Positions 33,774 through 42,997 of a DNA stretch of 64,000 nucleotides are shown piece after piece. Position 1 is the first letter of the stretch. Each line of letters starts with the position of its first letter. Position numbers and translations under genes: made by a program. Source of the DNA: an uncultured Duncaniella sp. (GTDB lineage Bacteria; Bacteroidota; Bacteroidia; Bacteroidales; Muribaculaceae); assembly GCF_910577345.1 (NCBI RefSeq), contig NZ_CAJTMT010000009.1:45912-109911 (forward strand). The letters run 5' to 3'. The notes below the pieces were generated by a model. The model did no database searches. It saw nothing but the letters and a program-made list of their open reading frames with translations, and was not told the origin of the DNA.

Positions 33774-34516
33774 TCGTCGTTTACTGGGAGTGAGTCGAGC
33801 ATCTCCTGGGCGGAAGCGGGCGCTTCATTGTAGGTGTCGGAGATGATTTTGCCGTCGCGGAGCACGATGTTGCGCGACGAGTAGGCCGACAGTTCGGGGT
33901 TGTGGGTTACGAATATGATTGTGCGTCCGCGTGCGTAGAGTTCCTGAAAGAGGACAAGCACGCTGAATGATGTGCGCGTGTCGAGGTTACCTGTTGCTTC
34001 GTCGGCAAGGATGATGACGGGATCGTTGACGAGCGCGCGGGCTATTGCCACACGTTGCTGCTGTCCGCCGCTCATCTGGTTGCTCTTATGGTTGAGGCGG
34101 TCGCCGAGGCCGACGGCAATGAGAGCCTTGACCGCACGTTCGTGGCGCTCCTTGGCCGAGACGCTTGAATTGTAGAGCAGTGGAAGTTCAACGTTCTCGA
34201 TGGCCGAGGTCTTGGGCAGAAGATTGTAGTTCTGGAACACGAATCCAATCTTGCGGTTGCGCAGACGCGCACGGTCGTTCTTGCTCATGTCGCGGACACT
34301 CACTCCGTCGAGGATATAGTCGCCGGAAGTCGGGGTGTCGAGACAGCCGAGTGTGTTGAGGAGGGTGGATTTGCCGGAACCGGATGTGCCCATGATGGTG
34401 ACGAATTCCCCTTCACGGATTGTGAAGGAGACACCGCGCAGAGCATGGACGACCTCACCGCCGACCTTGAAGTTGCGCCGGAGGTCGCGAACCTGAATGA
34501 TTTCACGTTTTTCCAT
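33770..34516 (-). CDS. MacB-type ABC transporter ATPase
   Basis: This 248-residue ATPase has Walker A GTSGSGKST (near residue 44), the Q-loop FQNYNLLP, signature MSGGQQQRVAIARALV, Walker B VIILADEATGNLD and the switch histidine in FVTHNPE. It belongs to the LolD/MacB subgroup that pairs with FtsX-like permeases. It sits 6 bases after the adaptor gene stop and overlaps the permease gene. Confidence 0.95.
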   Translation of the reverse strand: MEKREIIQVRDLRRNFKVGGEVVHALRGVSFTIREGEFVTIMGTSGSGKSTLLNTLGCLDTPTSGDYILDGVSVRDMSKNDRARLRNRKIGFVFQNYNLLPKTSAIENVELPLLYNSSVSAKERHERAVKALIAVGLGDRLNHKSNQMSGGQQQRVAIARALVNDPVIILADEATGNLDTRTSFSVLVLFQELYARGRTIIFVTHNPELSAYSSRNIVLRDGKIISDTYNEAPASAQEMLDSLPVNDD

Positions 34517-34522
34517 GGCGCT

Positions 34523-35701
34523 TTACTTTTTACCCGGACGTTTGGGTTGGAATGGACTTTGTCCGGCCTGTGAAGAATTGTCCTCTTCCGGAGTTTCTAC
34601 AGAATATTCGACTGCCACTTTCGTTCCGGCATTGATTCCGGAGACAACGCTGTAGTTCACGCCGTCTGATGCGCCGACAGTGATGAAGACCGGGGTAAGG
34701 GTATTGTCCTTGACAACCCACACGCGCTTCTTGTCGGGGTCGGAGGGGTCGTTGTAAGCCTGAGTGGACGCTCCTCCCTGAATGGCCGGGAGATTTTTGG
34801 CGTCGGGATAGTCGTGGGGGATGAAGCGTGTAGCCTTGGCGGGGACAAGTGTCACGTCGGTCTCGTTGAGCATGTAGATGGTGAGGTTGGCTGTCAGACC
34901 GGGTATGAGTTTGTGTTCCTCGTTGTCGGCTGAGACAAGAACCTCGTAAGTGACGACGTTGCTCTCGGTAGTCGGGCTGATGCGCTTCTGGGTGACGGTT
35001 CCGTGGAAGACTTCATCTGGATAGGCATCAACTGTGAAGGTGACATTCTGACCCTCTTTCACACGGCCTATGTCTGCTTCGTCAACGTTGGCTACCACGC
35101 GCATGTGGTCAAGGTCGGCAATGGTGAAGAGATTGGCTACCGTCATGTTGGAAACGACTGTCTGACCGACTTCTATATCGCGCGATACGACTACGCCGTC
35201 AATCGGCGAGTAGATTTCGGCATAGTTGAGGTTTTTGGCTGCTTTCACGCGGTCGGCCACAGATTTTTCGTAGGTAGTTTTCGCGACTTCGTAGTCACGG
35301 CGTGTAGTGTCAAACTCATAGTCGGAGATGAGTTTCTTTTCATGAAGGGCTTTGTCGCGCTCGTAGTTTGTGCGGGCGTAGTCGTAGCTCGCCTTTGCGC
35401 TGTTGACGTTTGCTTCGGCTGAGGTGAGTTCGCTCTGGAGGAGAACCTTGTCGATTTCAGCAATCAGTTCGCCTTTCTTGACTTCGGAATTGAAGTCTAC
35501 GAGGATTTTGTCGATGATACCGGTGACCTGTGTACCGACATCAACGGATGTTACGGATTCGAGAGTGCCGGTTGCGGTCACTGTCTCACTGATTGAGCCT
35601 TTTGTGACTTCTTCTGTCACGAGGTGGATGGAGTCCGGTTTGCTGCATGAGGCGGCTGCGAGAAGCATGACCGCTGCCGGAAGAAGGAAGAATTTATGCA
35701 T
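34523..35701 (-). CDS. MacA-like periplasmic adaptor (RND/HlyD type)
   Basis: The protein has 392 residues with a lipobox-like AAASC (Cys19) after the signal and the lipoyl halves VTATGTLESVTSVDVGTQVTG and YSPIDGVVVSRDIEVGQTV. Between them is a helical hairpin (about 85-150). Beta-barrel and membrane-proximal domains follow, then a polar tail (QSPFQPKRPGKK). It links the MacB permease to the outer membrane channel. Confidence 0.92.
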   Translation of the reverse strand: MHKFFLLPAAVMLLAAASCSKPDSIHLVTEEVTKGSISETVTATGTLESVTSVDVGTQVTGIIDKILVDFNSEVKKGELIAEIDKVLLQSELTSAEANVNSAKASYDYARTNYERDKALHEKKLISDYEFDTTRRDYEVAKTTYEKSVADRVKAAKNLNYAEIYSPIDGVVVSRDIEVGQTVVSNMTVANLFTIADLDHMRVVANVDEADIGRVKEGQNVTFTVDAYPDEVFHGTVTQKRISPTTESNVVTYEVLVSADNEEHKLIPGLTANLTIYMLNETDVTLVPAKATRFIPHDYPDAKNLPAIQGGASTQAYNDPSDPDKKRVWVVKDNTLTPVFITVGASDGVNYSVVSGINAGTKVAVEYSVETPEEDNSSQAGQSPFQPKRPGKK

Positions 35702-35720
35702 TTGGGTTGGGGATTTTTTT

Positions 35721-35794
35721 ATCAGAGTTATCAGAGGGAATCAGAGTAATCAAAGTTATCAGAGTAATCAGAATGAATCAGGGCAATCAGAGTT
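35721..35794. repeat. Degenerate 9-10 bp tandem repeat
   Basis: About eight copies of ATCAGAGTA/T with small changes fill most of the space between the adaptor and TolC-like genes. This fits repeat expansion in a transcribed spacer. Confidence 0.8.
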
Positions 35795-35834
35795 GTCGCA
35801 ATTTTTGCATTTGCAATAGCTATTGCTGTCGCTG

Positions 35835-37151
35835 TCAGAGTGTGACTGTGCCGGTGCGTAGGAATTCGACCATTTTGCGGGCGAGGACAGCCATGTATTT
35901 GGCTTGGATGAGTTCGCGCTGGGCTTCGACGAGGGCAGAGTGGCTCTGGAGAAGTTCGGTGGGTTCGACATAGCCGACTTTGAACTTTTCATTTGCAAGC
36001 TCGTCGCTGAGCTGTGCGGATTTGAGGCTCTGGAGTCCTGCTGTGTAGCGCATACGGGATGACTCCATGTCGATATACCAGCTTTCGAGTGTCTGTGCCA
36101 CTTCGATGCGCCTCGATTCAAGGTCGAGCTGGCTTGAAAGCTTGTTGACTTTCGCCTGGGCCACGGCGGTCTTTGTTGTCTTGCGGTCAAAAATAGGGAC
36201 AGAGACGGTGAGGCCTATGTTTTCGTTGAATCCCTGTTTCATCTGGGTTCCCCAATTGCCGGAGGAGTTGGTGTAGTAGCCTGTCCCGACTCCTGCACCG
36301 AGACTGAGCTGCGGATAGCCTGATGAACGGGCTGCCTTGATGTCTTCGTCGGCCATTTGGGTTGAAAGCTCGTTGTAGCGCATGAGTGCGTCGGTATTGA
36401 GTGCAAGCTGATAGCTCTCGTCTTTCGGCGGAAGATCGGCGAGGACATCATTTTCTGTAAAATTGTATGGCAGGATGTCGATGTCGCTGTCGATACCGAG
36501 TTCGAGAAGGTTTTTGAGCTGCAGACGGGCTGAGTTGAGCTGCGCGGTTGCCGAGACCACATTGTAGCGGTCCTGTTCGGCCTGGGTTTCGAGCTGCTGG
36601 TAGTCTACAAGCGAGATTTTGCCGGATTCCATCATCTGCTTTGCGCGTTCGGCCTGAGCACGGCTCACCTCGGCAAGTTGCGAGTTGATTGAGATGGTTT
36701 CCTTGCAGTAGAGGATGTTGATGTAGGTTGAGAGAAGCTCGGTGCGGATGTTGCGCATGACATTGTCGGTAGCGTAGCGCGAACGCTCCACGTCAGTCTT
36801 GTTGCGGCGGATGTCACTCTCGCGTTTGCCTCCGTCCCAGACGGTCCATGAGGCGTTGAGATTGTAGGAACTTGTGTAGGCATTGCTGCTTCCGTTTGAC
36901 CACGGAGCGTTTGAATATCCCTGGTTTGTTCCGAAATCAAGTGATGGTTGCCATTGGCCTTTGGCTTTTTCAAGGGAGATGGCGGCAGTCTCCTCTGAGA
37001 GGAGCGACTGACGGAGGGTGATGTTGTTGGCGCGGGCATATTCCACGCAGTCCGAATAGCTCCAGAGACGGTCGGTCTCTTCAGCTTGGGCTGTTAGCCC
37101 TAACAGCGGAATGGCGATGAGGGTAGCCCTGAGGCCGGAAGTGATGGACAT
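35835..37151 (-). CDS. TolC-family outer membrane efflux protein
   Basis: The protein has 438 residues with a signal peptide (LIAIPLLGLTAQAEE) and two repeats of the long helical-hairpin OEP domain (for example ARANNITLRQSLLSEETAAISLEKAKGQW and VGYVEPTELLQSHSALVEAQRELIQAK). It forms the trimeric outer membrane and periplasmic channel. It is the first gene of the operon that continues with the MacA, MacB-ATPase and MacB-permease genes. Confidence 0.92.
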   Translation of the reverse strand: MSITSGLRATLIAIPLLGLTAQAEETDRLWSYSDCVEYARANNITLRQSLLSEETAAISLEKAKGQWQPSLDFGTNQGYSNAPWSNGSSNAYTSSYNLNASWTVWDGGKRESDIRRNKTDVERSRYATDNVMRNIRTELLSTYINILYCKETISINSQLAEVSRAQAERAKQMMESGKISLVDYQQLETQAEQDRYNVVSATAQLNSARLQLKNLLELGIDSDIDILPYNFTENDVLADLPPKDESYQLALNTDALMRYNELSTQMADEDIKAARSSGYPQLSLGAGVGTGYYTNSSGNWGTQMKQGFNENIGLTVSVPIFDRKTTKTAVAQAKVNKLSSQLDLESRRIEVAQTLESWYIDMESSRMRYTAGLQSLKSAQLSDELANEKFKVGYVEPTELLQSHSALVEAQRELIQAKYMAVLARKMVEFLRTGTVTL

Positions 37152-37457
37152 AGAAAAAACGTATGTAGGATTATATTTAAATTTAATGTATGTAGGATTA
37201 TATTTAAATTATTGTGGCGTGTTTCCGCTTCGTAATGGTGTAAGGAGGGCCGGGATGTCCGGTTCGGACACCCTTTTGGGTGGTGCAATATGTGTAATCG
37301 GGAGTCTCTTGCCGGTGGGCGGAGAGGGGGGGCGGTTCAGATAGTGGTGCTGGTCAGAAAAGGAGCGTAAGCATGTGACGGAGAGTGGAAGATAGGGGAG
37401 AGAAAGGGAGAGAATGGAGGAGAGAGGAGAAAAAAGGGAGAGAGGAATCAGGGATGT
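37152..37457. other. Intergenic region with 27-bp-period repeat
   Basis: GTATGTAGGATTATATTTAA with 3 more bases occurs at 37161-37183 and again at 37188-37210. This repeat lies directly before the efflux operon on the minus strand, so it may duplicate its promoter (ATTT/TATAAT-rich). The rest (37220-37457) is purine-rich GGAGAGA sequence with no gene. Confidence 0.6.
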
Positions 37458-40289
37458 TTATCTCGGGCCACGGCCTCCGCCGGGACCGCCGGGGCCATGA
37501 CCGGGACCGCCGGGGCGTCCGCCTCTCATGAAGTCGCCGCCACCGTTAGGCTCGTTGCCTTTGCCGAAGGAGTTGAAGCGATAGCTGAGGGTGACCATGA
37601 AGTAGCGGTTGAGAGAGTTGTACTCCACGTCGTCGATATAGTTTGCGGTGACATTACGGCGGATGTTGTTGCGCTGGTTGAGGAGGTCGTAGACCTTGAC
37701 TGCAAGCGTGAGAGCCTTGCTGCGGAGGAACTGCTGGGAGATGGTGGCGTTCCACATCCAAGTGCGGGTGTCATATCCGGCAGCGTAGCCTGAGGTTGCC
37801 GAGTAGTTGATGTCGGTCTGGATGGTCAGACCCCAGGGAGTGTAATATGACCCGTCGAAACGGCCGCCGTAGGTATGTACGGTCTGGTTGCCGTTCTTCT
37901 GCACACTGTTGTGGGTGGTCTGCAGTGAGTAGAGAGGGCGAAGTTCAATCTCGAAGTGATCGGGACGGTAGGTGATGCCCGGGCTTTCGCGGACGGTGAA
38001 AGATAGCGAACTGTTGCGGGTACCGTTGTTGAAGCCGACGTTGTGCTGGGCGTTGGCGAAGATGTGGTTCGAAATGCTCCAGAGTTTGTTGCGGAGGGGC
38101 ATTGAGAACATATTCATGAGTCGACCGTTCCAGACACCGTTGACGTTGAGGTATTCGGTGAGGCGTGAACCGTATTGGTCGTATGTTGTCTTGGAGATGA
38201 TTGAATTCTGGACCACCTGTGCATTGAACATGAACATGATGGAACGCTGCGACTCCATGTTGAAATCCTGAAAACGGATGTTGATGTTGTGGGTGAACGA
38301 GGGGTCAAGGTTCGGGTTACCCTGGACTTTATTTGTCGGGTTGGAGATGTCGAGGACAGGTTGCAACTGAGCCATTGAAGGCTGTGAGGATTGTCCACGG
38401 TAGTTTGCCTGAATTGATGAGCGCTTGGAGAACTTGTAGCGGTAGCGGAGGAAGGGAGCGTAGTTCCAGACCCAACGGCTGATGTTTTTGTCGGCGTTGT
38501 CAAGATAGATTGACTTTGACATCTGGGGGACGAGGGCGAGACCTACCTCAAAATTTGATTTCTCACCGACTTTCTTATAGCCAAGACGGATGTTCTGGTT
38601 GAAGTAGTTGTTGCGGTAGCGGTTGGAGTAGTCGGGATCAGGCTCTTCACCGACCGGGGGGAAGATGTCGAGGTCGTAGTCCTCGGGGATGTTATAGACG
38701 AGCTTGTCGGCATTGTTCCAGCGGTAGTTCGCGCGGTATGCGAAGGTCAGGAAGTGGCCGTTGGCGACATTGCCGAGGGGTTCGGTCCATGTGAACTGGC
38801 CCATGACCTGATTGCTCCAAGTGTGGTTGTCGGTGTACTGGTTGAGGAGTTCGGAGTCATCTCCGGTGTTGTCGGGGTCCTCCTCCATGATGTAGCGGAT
38901 GAAGTCGTTGATGGATGTCTCTTTTTCCTTGACATTTGAGAAGCGGTACTGGCCGGAGATTGAGAATGAACGTCCGCGGTGCTGTTTGAAGCTGTGGGAG
39001 TAGATCAGTCGCGCACCTGCCTCGTAGGAATCACCTTTGCTGTGAGAGACGGCGGTGTTGTCGCTGACCTTTTCCATGGCGGAGTTGTAGTATGAGGTTA
39101 GCTCGCTGTTATTCGACTTGTTGAAGTTCATCGAGAAGTTCGGACGGAATTCGAGGGTGTTGAACGAGTCGGGTTTCCAGAGGACGCGGAAGTCGCCACG
39201 AAAGTTGTTGCCACGGTCGCGTGTGGCCTGACGGATTTTAGAGTAAGTCGAGTTGTCCTCGAAGAGATATTGGCGGTCCTGACGTGTGGTAGAGTTGGCA
39301 TCCGTGTTGCTCCACATGATGTCGCCGCCGACGCGGATTATGTCCTCTTTGCCAACGTTGAAGTTGAGGCCGAGAGCGCGGGATTCGGTGATGCCACGGT
39401 TGCCGCCGAAACGACGGAAGCGGTTGCCGTTGCTGTCGGTGAAGCCGAGCTGGTTGGTGTTGTTGAAATTTCCGAGGAGTGTGACCTGGTTGCCGTCCCA
39501 GAAGCGGTTGACGTTGAACGAGCCCATGTAGCGGTCATCTGTACCATAACCGGCTTCGGCTGTGCCGAACCATCCCTGGTTCATGCCTTTCTTGAAGGTG
39601 AGGTTGATGACGGTTTCGTCTTCGCCGTCGTCCACGCCTGTCAGACGTGCCATGTCGCTCTTGCGGTCAACAACCTGCAGTTTGTCGACCATGTTGGCGG
39701 GAAGATTTTTGGAGGCCACCTGAGGGTCATCGCTGAAGAATTCCTTACCGTCGATGAGGATTTTGGAGACAGTCTTGCCGTTGGCGGTGATGGCGCCGTC
39801 GGTTCCGACTTCAACACCGGGGAGGCGTTTTAGAAGGTCCTCGACCACGGCGTTTGGCTGAGTGTGGTAGGAGTCGGCATTGTATTCAACGGTGTCCTCC
39901 ATGACCTTGATGGGGGTCTTGACAGCGACTACGCTTACTTCACCGAGGACGTGGGAGGCTTCTTTGAGGCGGAGCTCACCGAGGCGCACGTTGGAGTTGG
40001 CGACGGTGACCGGCTTTTCGAGGTCGGCATAGCCGATGTAGCTTACGGTCAGCACATACTTTCCTGCCTTGATGTTGGAGAGGGTGAATTTGCCGTCGAT
40101 GTCGGTTGTCACACCGGCGACGAAGGTACTGTCCTTGGCGGTGACGAGCTTGACGGCTGCCTCCATCAGAGGTTCGCCTGAATCCATGTCCTTGACAATG
40201 CCGGTGATGTTGGCGGCACTGAGGGCAGCGGAGCAGAATGTGAGAATTAGAAGTGTGAAAATGGAAACGGAACGGATGAAACGTGTCAT
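37458..40289 (-). CDS. TonB-dependent-like outer membrane beta-barrel protein
   Basis: This 943-residue protein has a signal peptide, an N-terminal carboxypeptidase-regulatory-like Ig domain (NITGIVKDMDSGEPLMEAAVKL), a plug (VVEDLLKRLPGVEVGTDGA; ILIDGKEFFSDD) and a long OMP_b-brl_3-type barrel of aromatic strands. There is no SusD partner, so it is not an ordinary glycan-import pair. The last 25 residues are Gly/Pro/Arg-rich (GGRPGGPGHGPGGPGG), unusual for a barrel, whose C-terminus normally ends in an aromatic residue for assembly. The final canonical strand seems to be YFMVTLSYRF, before the tail. Substrate unknown. Confidence 0.85.
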   Translation of the reverse strand: MTRFIRSVSIFTLLILTFCSAALSAANITGIVKDMDSGEPLMEAAVKLVTAKDSTFVAGVTTDIDGKFTLSNIKAGKYVLTVSYIGYADLEKPVTVANSNVRLGELRLKEASHVLGEVSVVAVKTPIKVMEDTVEYNADSYHTQPNAVVEDLLKRLPGVEVGTDGAITANGKTVSKILIDGKEFFSDDPQVASKNLPANMVDKLQVVDRKSDMARLTGVDDGEDETVINLTFKKGMNQGWFGTAEAGYGTDDRYMGSFNVNRFWDGNQVTLLGNFNNTNQLGFTDSNGNRFRRFGGNRGITESRALGLNFNVGKEDIIRVGGDIMWSNTDANSTTRQDRQYLFEDNSTYSKIRQATRDRGNNFRGDFRVLWKPDSFNTLEFRPNFSMNFNKSNNSELTSYYNSAMEKVSDNTAVSHSKGDSYEAGARLIYSHSFKQHRGRSFSISGQYRFSNVKEKETSINDFIRYIMEEDPDNTGDDSELLNQYTDNHTWSNQVMGQFTWTEPLGNVANGHFLTFAYRANYRWNNADKLVYNIPEDYDLDIFPPVGEEPDPDYSNRYRNNYFNQNIRLGYKKVGEKSNFEVGLALVPQMSKSIYLDNADKNISRWVWNYAPFLRYRYKFSKRSSIQANYRGQSSQPSMAQLQPVLDISNPTNKVQGNPNLDPSFTHNINIRFQDFNMESQRSIMFMFNAQVVQNSIISKTTYDQYGSRLTEYLNVNGVWNGRLMNMFSMPLRNKLWSISNHIFANAQHNVGFNNGTRNSSLSFTVRESPGITYRPDHFEIELRPLYSLQTTHNSVQKNGNQTVHTYGGRFDGSYYTPWGLTIQTDINYSATSGYAAGYDTRTWMWNATISQQFLRSKALTLAVKVYDLLNQRNNIRRNVTANYIDDVEYNSLNRYFMVTLSYRFNSFGKGNEPNGGGDFMRGGRPGGPGHGPGGPGGGRGPR

Positions 40290-40521
40290 GCTTTTTTCAA
40301 TCTTGAGCGTGAGTGTTATTAACAGATTACTCGTTTGTGACCGTAAAGGTAGGCAAAAGTTTAATGGGGTCAGGGCAGATTTCTACTTATGGGTAGCTTT
40401 CGCCGATAAACGGGAGCAAAAAGCTCATTTGTTAAAATGTGTTTGCCGAAAGGTCGATAAAAACAAACAGACGACCCGAAAATACAGGTCGTCTGCCGAA
40501 TATTGTGAATCGGATATAAAA
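40290..40521. other. Intergenic region between rplI and the barrel gene
   Basis: On the minus strand the part near 40345-40352 reads TACCTTTA, a weak -7 box for the barrel gene. A stem CAGACGACC/GGTCGTCTG (40470-40495) with CGAAAATACA as its loop is the likely rplI terminator. Confidence 0.5.
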
Positions 40522-40962
40522 TTATTCCGAAACGACTTCGAAGGGGATTTCCACCTTGACGTCGCGGTGGAGGTTGATGGTTGCAGTGTAGTTGCCCACT
40601 TCCTTGACGGGGTCGAGGGTGATGAGCTTGCGGTCCACGTTGTGGCCGAGCTTTTCGAGGGCTTCTGCAATCTGGATTGCGTTAACAGAACCGAAGATAG
40701 TGCCGGTAGAGGAAGTCTTTGCTCCGATAGTGAGCTTAACATCCTTGAGTGCTTCAGCAGCAGCTTCGGCATCAGCCTTGATGCGGGCGAGCTTGTGGGC
40801 ACGCTGACGCTGGTTTTCAGCGAGAACTTTAAGAGCTGACTCGGTGGCAATCACTGCTTTGCCAGTGGGGATAAGGTAGTTGCGACCATATCCGTTCTTC
40901 ACTTCGACTACATCGTCTTTGTAGCCGAGTTTGGCGATGTCTTCTTTGAGAATGATCTTCAT
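40522..40962 (-). CDS. rplI: 50S ribosomal protein L9
   Basis: This gene encodes 146 residues. The N-terminal domain MKIILKEDIAKLGYKDDVVEVKNGYGRNYLIPTG is diagnostic of L9; a connecting helix and C-terminal RNA-binding domain (GTIFGSVNAIQIAEAL) follow. It is the last gene of rpsF-rpsR-rplI, 21 bases after rpsR. Confidence 0.97.
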   Translation of the reverse strand: MKIILKEDIAKLGYKDDVVEVKNGYGRNYLIPTGKAVIATESALKVLAENQRQRAHKLARIKADAEAAAEALKDVKLTIGAKTSSTGTIFGSVNAIQIAEALEKLGHNVDRKLITLDPVKEVGNYTATINLHRDVKVEIPFEVVSE

Positions 40963-40983
40963 AATTGCGGATAGCTTTTAAAG

Positions 40984-41250
40984 TTATTTCATCAAGTCGG
41001 TAACGTAGGGGAGGAGTGCGAGGTGACGGGCACGCTTAACGGCCTGAGCGACACGACGCTGGAACTTGAGAGAAGTTCCGGTGATGCGACGGGGAAGGAT
41101 CTTGCCCTGTTCGTTGAGGAACTTCTTGAGGAATTCGGGATCCTTGTAGTCGATGTATTTGATACCGCTTCTCTTGAAACGGCAATATTTTTTCTTCTTA
41201 ACGTCTACCGACAGGGGAGTGAGGTAGCGGATTTCAGATGCTTGTGCCAT
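40984..41250 (-). CDS. rpsR: 30S ribosomal protein S18
   Basis: Eighty-eight residues with KYCRFKRSGIKYIDYKDPEFL and the conserved RRITGTSLKFQRRVAQAVKRARHLALLPY. It forms a dimer with S6 in the small subunit platform. It lies 3 bases after rpsF. Confidence 0.97.
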   Translation of the reverse strand: MAQASEIRYLTPLSVDVKKKKYCRFKRSGIKYIDYKDPEFLKKFLNEQGKILPRRITGTSLKFQRRVAQAVKRARHLALLPYVTDLMK

Positions 41251-41253
41251 GAT

Positions 41254-41622
41254 TTAGTTCTCCTTTACTTCTTCAGTGACTGTGGTTGTTACTTTAGCGC
41301 GGTTGCTGCGACGCTTTTCTGCATATTCTGCAGCATACTTGTCGAGACGGAATACGAGGAAGCGGAGTACGCGTTCGTCGCGGCGGAATGCAGTCTCGAG
41401 TTTCTTCACGATGGTGGGGTCACCATCAAACTCCACGAGTGAGTAGAAGCCGGTAGATTTCTTCTGAATGGGATAAGCGAGCTTGCGAAGGCCCCAGACC
41501 TCTTCGTTTACGATTGATGCGCCGTTGTCGGTGAGCACCTTCTCGAATTTTTCTACCGCTTCCTTCATCTGCTGGTCAGACAAAACGGGAGTTAAAATGA
41601 AAACGGTTTCGTAGTGATTCAT
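41254..41622 (-). CDS. rpsF: 30S ribosomal protein S6
   Basis: The protein has 122 residues with YETVFILTPVLSDQQMKEAVEKF, WGLRKLAYPIQKKSTGFY and the RDERVLRFLVFRLDKYA helix typical of S6, plus a lysine/threonine-rich tail. It is the first gene of the operon, behind a well-matched promoter and a leader of about 60 bases with a CCGGA hairpin. Confidence 0.97.
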   Translation of the reverse strand: MNHYETVFILTPVLSDQQMKEAVEKFEKVLTDNGASIVNEEVWGLRKLAYPIQKKSTGFYSLVEFDGDPTIVKKLETAFRRDERVLRFLVFRLDKYAAEYAEKRRSNRAKVTTTVTEEVKEN

Positions 41623-41655
41623 TTTACTTTAAATGATTATTTGATTGGTGTTTGA

Positions 41656-41723
41656 TTAGTCCCGGATGAATCCGGGCACACTTTTTCGGCTGCAAAGGTA
41701 GTGATTTTATTTTAGATAGCAAA
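41656..41723 (-). promoter_or_regulatory. rpsF promoter and leader hairpin
   Basis: On the minus strand TTTG (41723-41720), 19 bases, TACCTTTG (41700-41693) fit both Bacteroidetes promoter boxes. The transcript would contain GCCCGGATTCATCCGGGA (about 41677-41660), a CCGG-rich hairpin. S6:S18 is known to bind a CCG-containing leader hairpin of its own operon in many bacteria; whether this is such a site is inferred. Confidence 0.6.
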
Positions 41724-42272
41724 GATTTTTTGGTTTTTTGAGGTGGGAGTTGTGAGTTTTTTAGTTTTTAGTTTTGAGTTGTGGGTTTTGAGTTTTTGGT
41801 TGTGGGTTTTGAGTTGTGAGTGAAAAAAAGATTTTCTTCCGGTTTGATAGGTGTTGTATCTTTGCGGAAGAAAATCTTGAATTAAAGTCAACTGTAAGCT
41901 ATGAGGAGTTAAAGTCAACTGTAAGAGGTGGGGAAGTTGGAGAGAGGTGTTGTGGAGTGTGTCAAGAGTGATTAAGATAAGATGGTTGTAAAAAGGAAGG
42001 AGTCAGGAAGTGTGGAGAGTATATATTTAATGTCAGATTAATTATATATTTAAGATTAATTATATATTATATTATTAATTATATATTATATTAAGGTATA
42101 GGTGTATCTTACTTAATAAGTAGGGGGCTTAATAAGGGGTGTTTTTTAAGACGGGGGTATACTTATAAGGATATATGAAGATTAGAGTATATCGAGGTAT
42201 ATCCTATATTAAAGTATATCTTAATTAAAGGGGCAGTTCGTGGTGGTGTGGTGGTAGGGATGGGTGGAGCGG
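41724..42272. other. AT-rich intergenic stretch without genes
   Basis: Contains GTTTTGAGTTGTGGG-type word repeats (41745-41820), a possible second promoter (GTATCTTTGCGG, 41855-41866, plus strand), and alternating TTAATTATATATT blocks (42035-42100). No protein-like frame was found, so plus-strand transcripts from here would be noncoding. Confidence 0.5.
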
Positions 42273-42911
42273 TCAGAAGCGGGAGGTGGGAAGGAGGCCG
42301 TAGTTAACGGCGTTGAGGACCAGTTCGGCTGAGTTGCGGGCGTGGAGTTTGCTGAGGAGGTGACGGCGGTGGGTCTCGATGGTGTTGGTAGTGAGTCCCA
42401 TGAGGGCTGCGATGTCGTCGGTCCGTTTGCCGGATGCTATGAGTCGGAGGACTTCGAGCTCTTTGGGTGTCGGCATCTCGCAGGTTTCGAGCACACGGCG
42501 CAACTGTTCGGCACGTTTGCAGAAGTATGTCTCACCGTCGGCCACACGCGTGATTGCAGTGGCTATCTCGGAAGAGAGCACATCTTTAAAGAGGATTCCC
42601 TCAACGGCTGCGTCGAAGAAATCTTTCATGATCCACAGTTCTTCGTGGATTGTATTGACGATGATTTTAATACCGGGGGATTTCTGCCTTATTTTGTGGA
42701 GGAGGGTTATGCCACGGGTGTCGGGGAGTTCCACATCGAGAAGGCAGAGGTCGTATTGGCGTGTGGTGACGAGCGTCATGGCATCTTTTGCGGTCATGGC
42801 CGTGTCAACACGACAGTCAGATCCAAAAACATCCTCGATGAGATGGCGCATTCCACGAAGCACAATCTCATGGTCATCAATAAGGAGTATTTTAAGATCA
42901 GGTATAGCCAT
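42273..42911 (-). CDS. NarL/LuxR-type response regulator
   Basis: I place the start at the ATG at 42911 (MAIPDLKILLIDDHE), because a -7 box (42946-42939) overlaps the upstream ATG at 42941. The receiver domain has acidic residues LIDDHE and phospho-acceptor Asp59 (LCLLDVELPD). The C-terminal LuxR HTH reads TPKELEVLRLIASGKRTDDIA and TTNTIETHRRHLLSKL. It is paired with the TPR histidine kinase 86 bases upstream on the same strand. Its targets are unknown. Confidence 0.92.
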   Translation of the reverse strand: MAIPDLKILLIDDHEIVLRGMRHLIEDVFGSDCRVDTAMTAKDAMTLVTTRQYDLCLLDVELPDTRGITLLHKIRQKSPGIKIIVNTIHEELWIMKDFFDAAVEGILFKDVLSSEIATAITRVADGETYFCKRAEQLRRVLETCEMPTPKELEVLRLIASGKRTDDIAALMGLTTNTIETHRRHLLSKLHARNSAELVLNAVNYGLLPTSRF

Positions 42912-42938
42912 CGTTAGCTGTGAAAATATTTTGTCTGA

Positions 42939-42946
42939 CAAAGTTA
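42939..42946 (-). promoter_or_regulatory. -7 box of the response regulator gene
   Basis: TAACTTTG on the minus strand matches TAnnTTTG and would start transcription near 42932, downstream of the first in-frame ATG. No clear -33 TTTG. Confidence 0.45.
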
Positions 42947-42997
42947 GGTAAATGCAATGATATATAAATCACGGAAATCCGTGAGGAGGGGCGTTTT

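Noticed and set aside
41712..41918. 68-codon minus-strand gene upstream of rpsF
   Set aside because: The product is repetitive (HNQKLKTHNSKLKTKKL), made from the low-complexity spacer, and overlaps the rpsF promoter.
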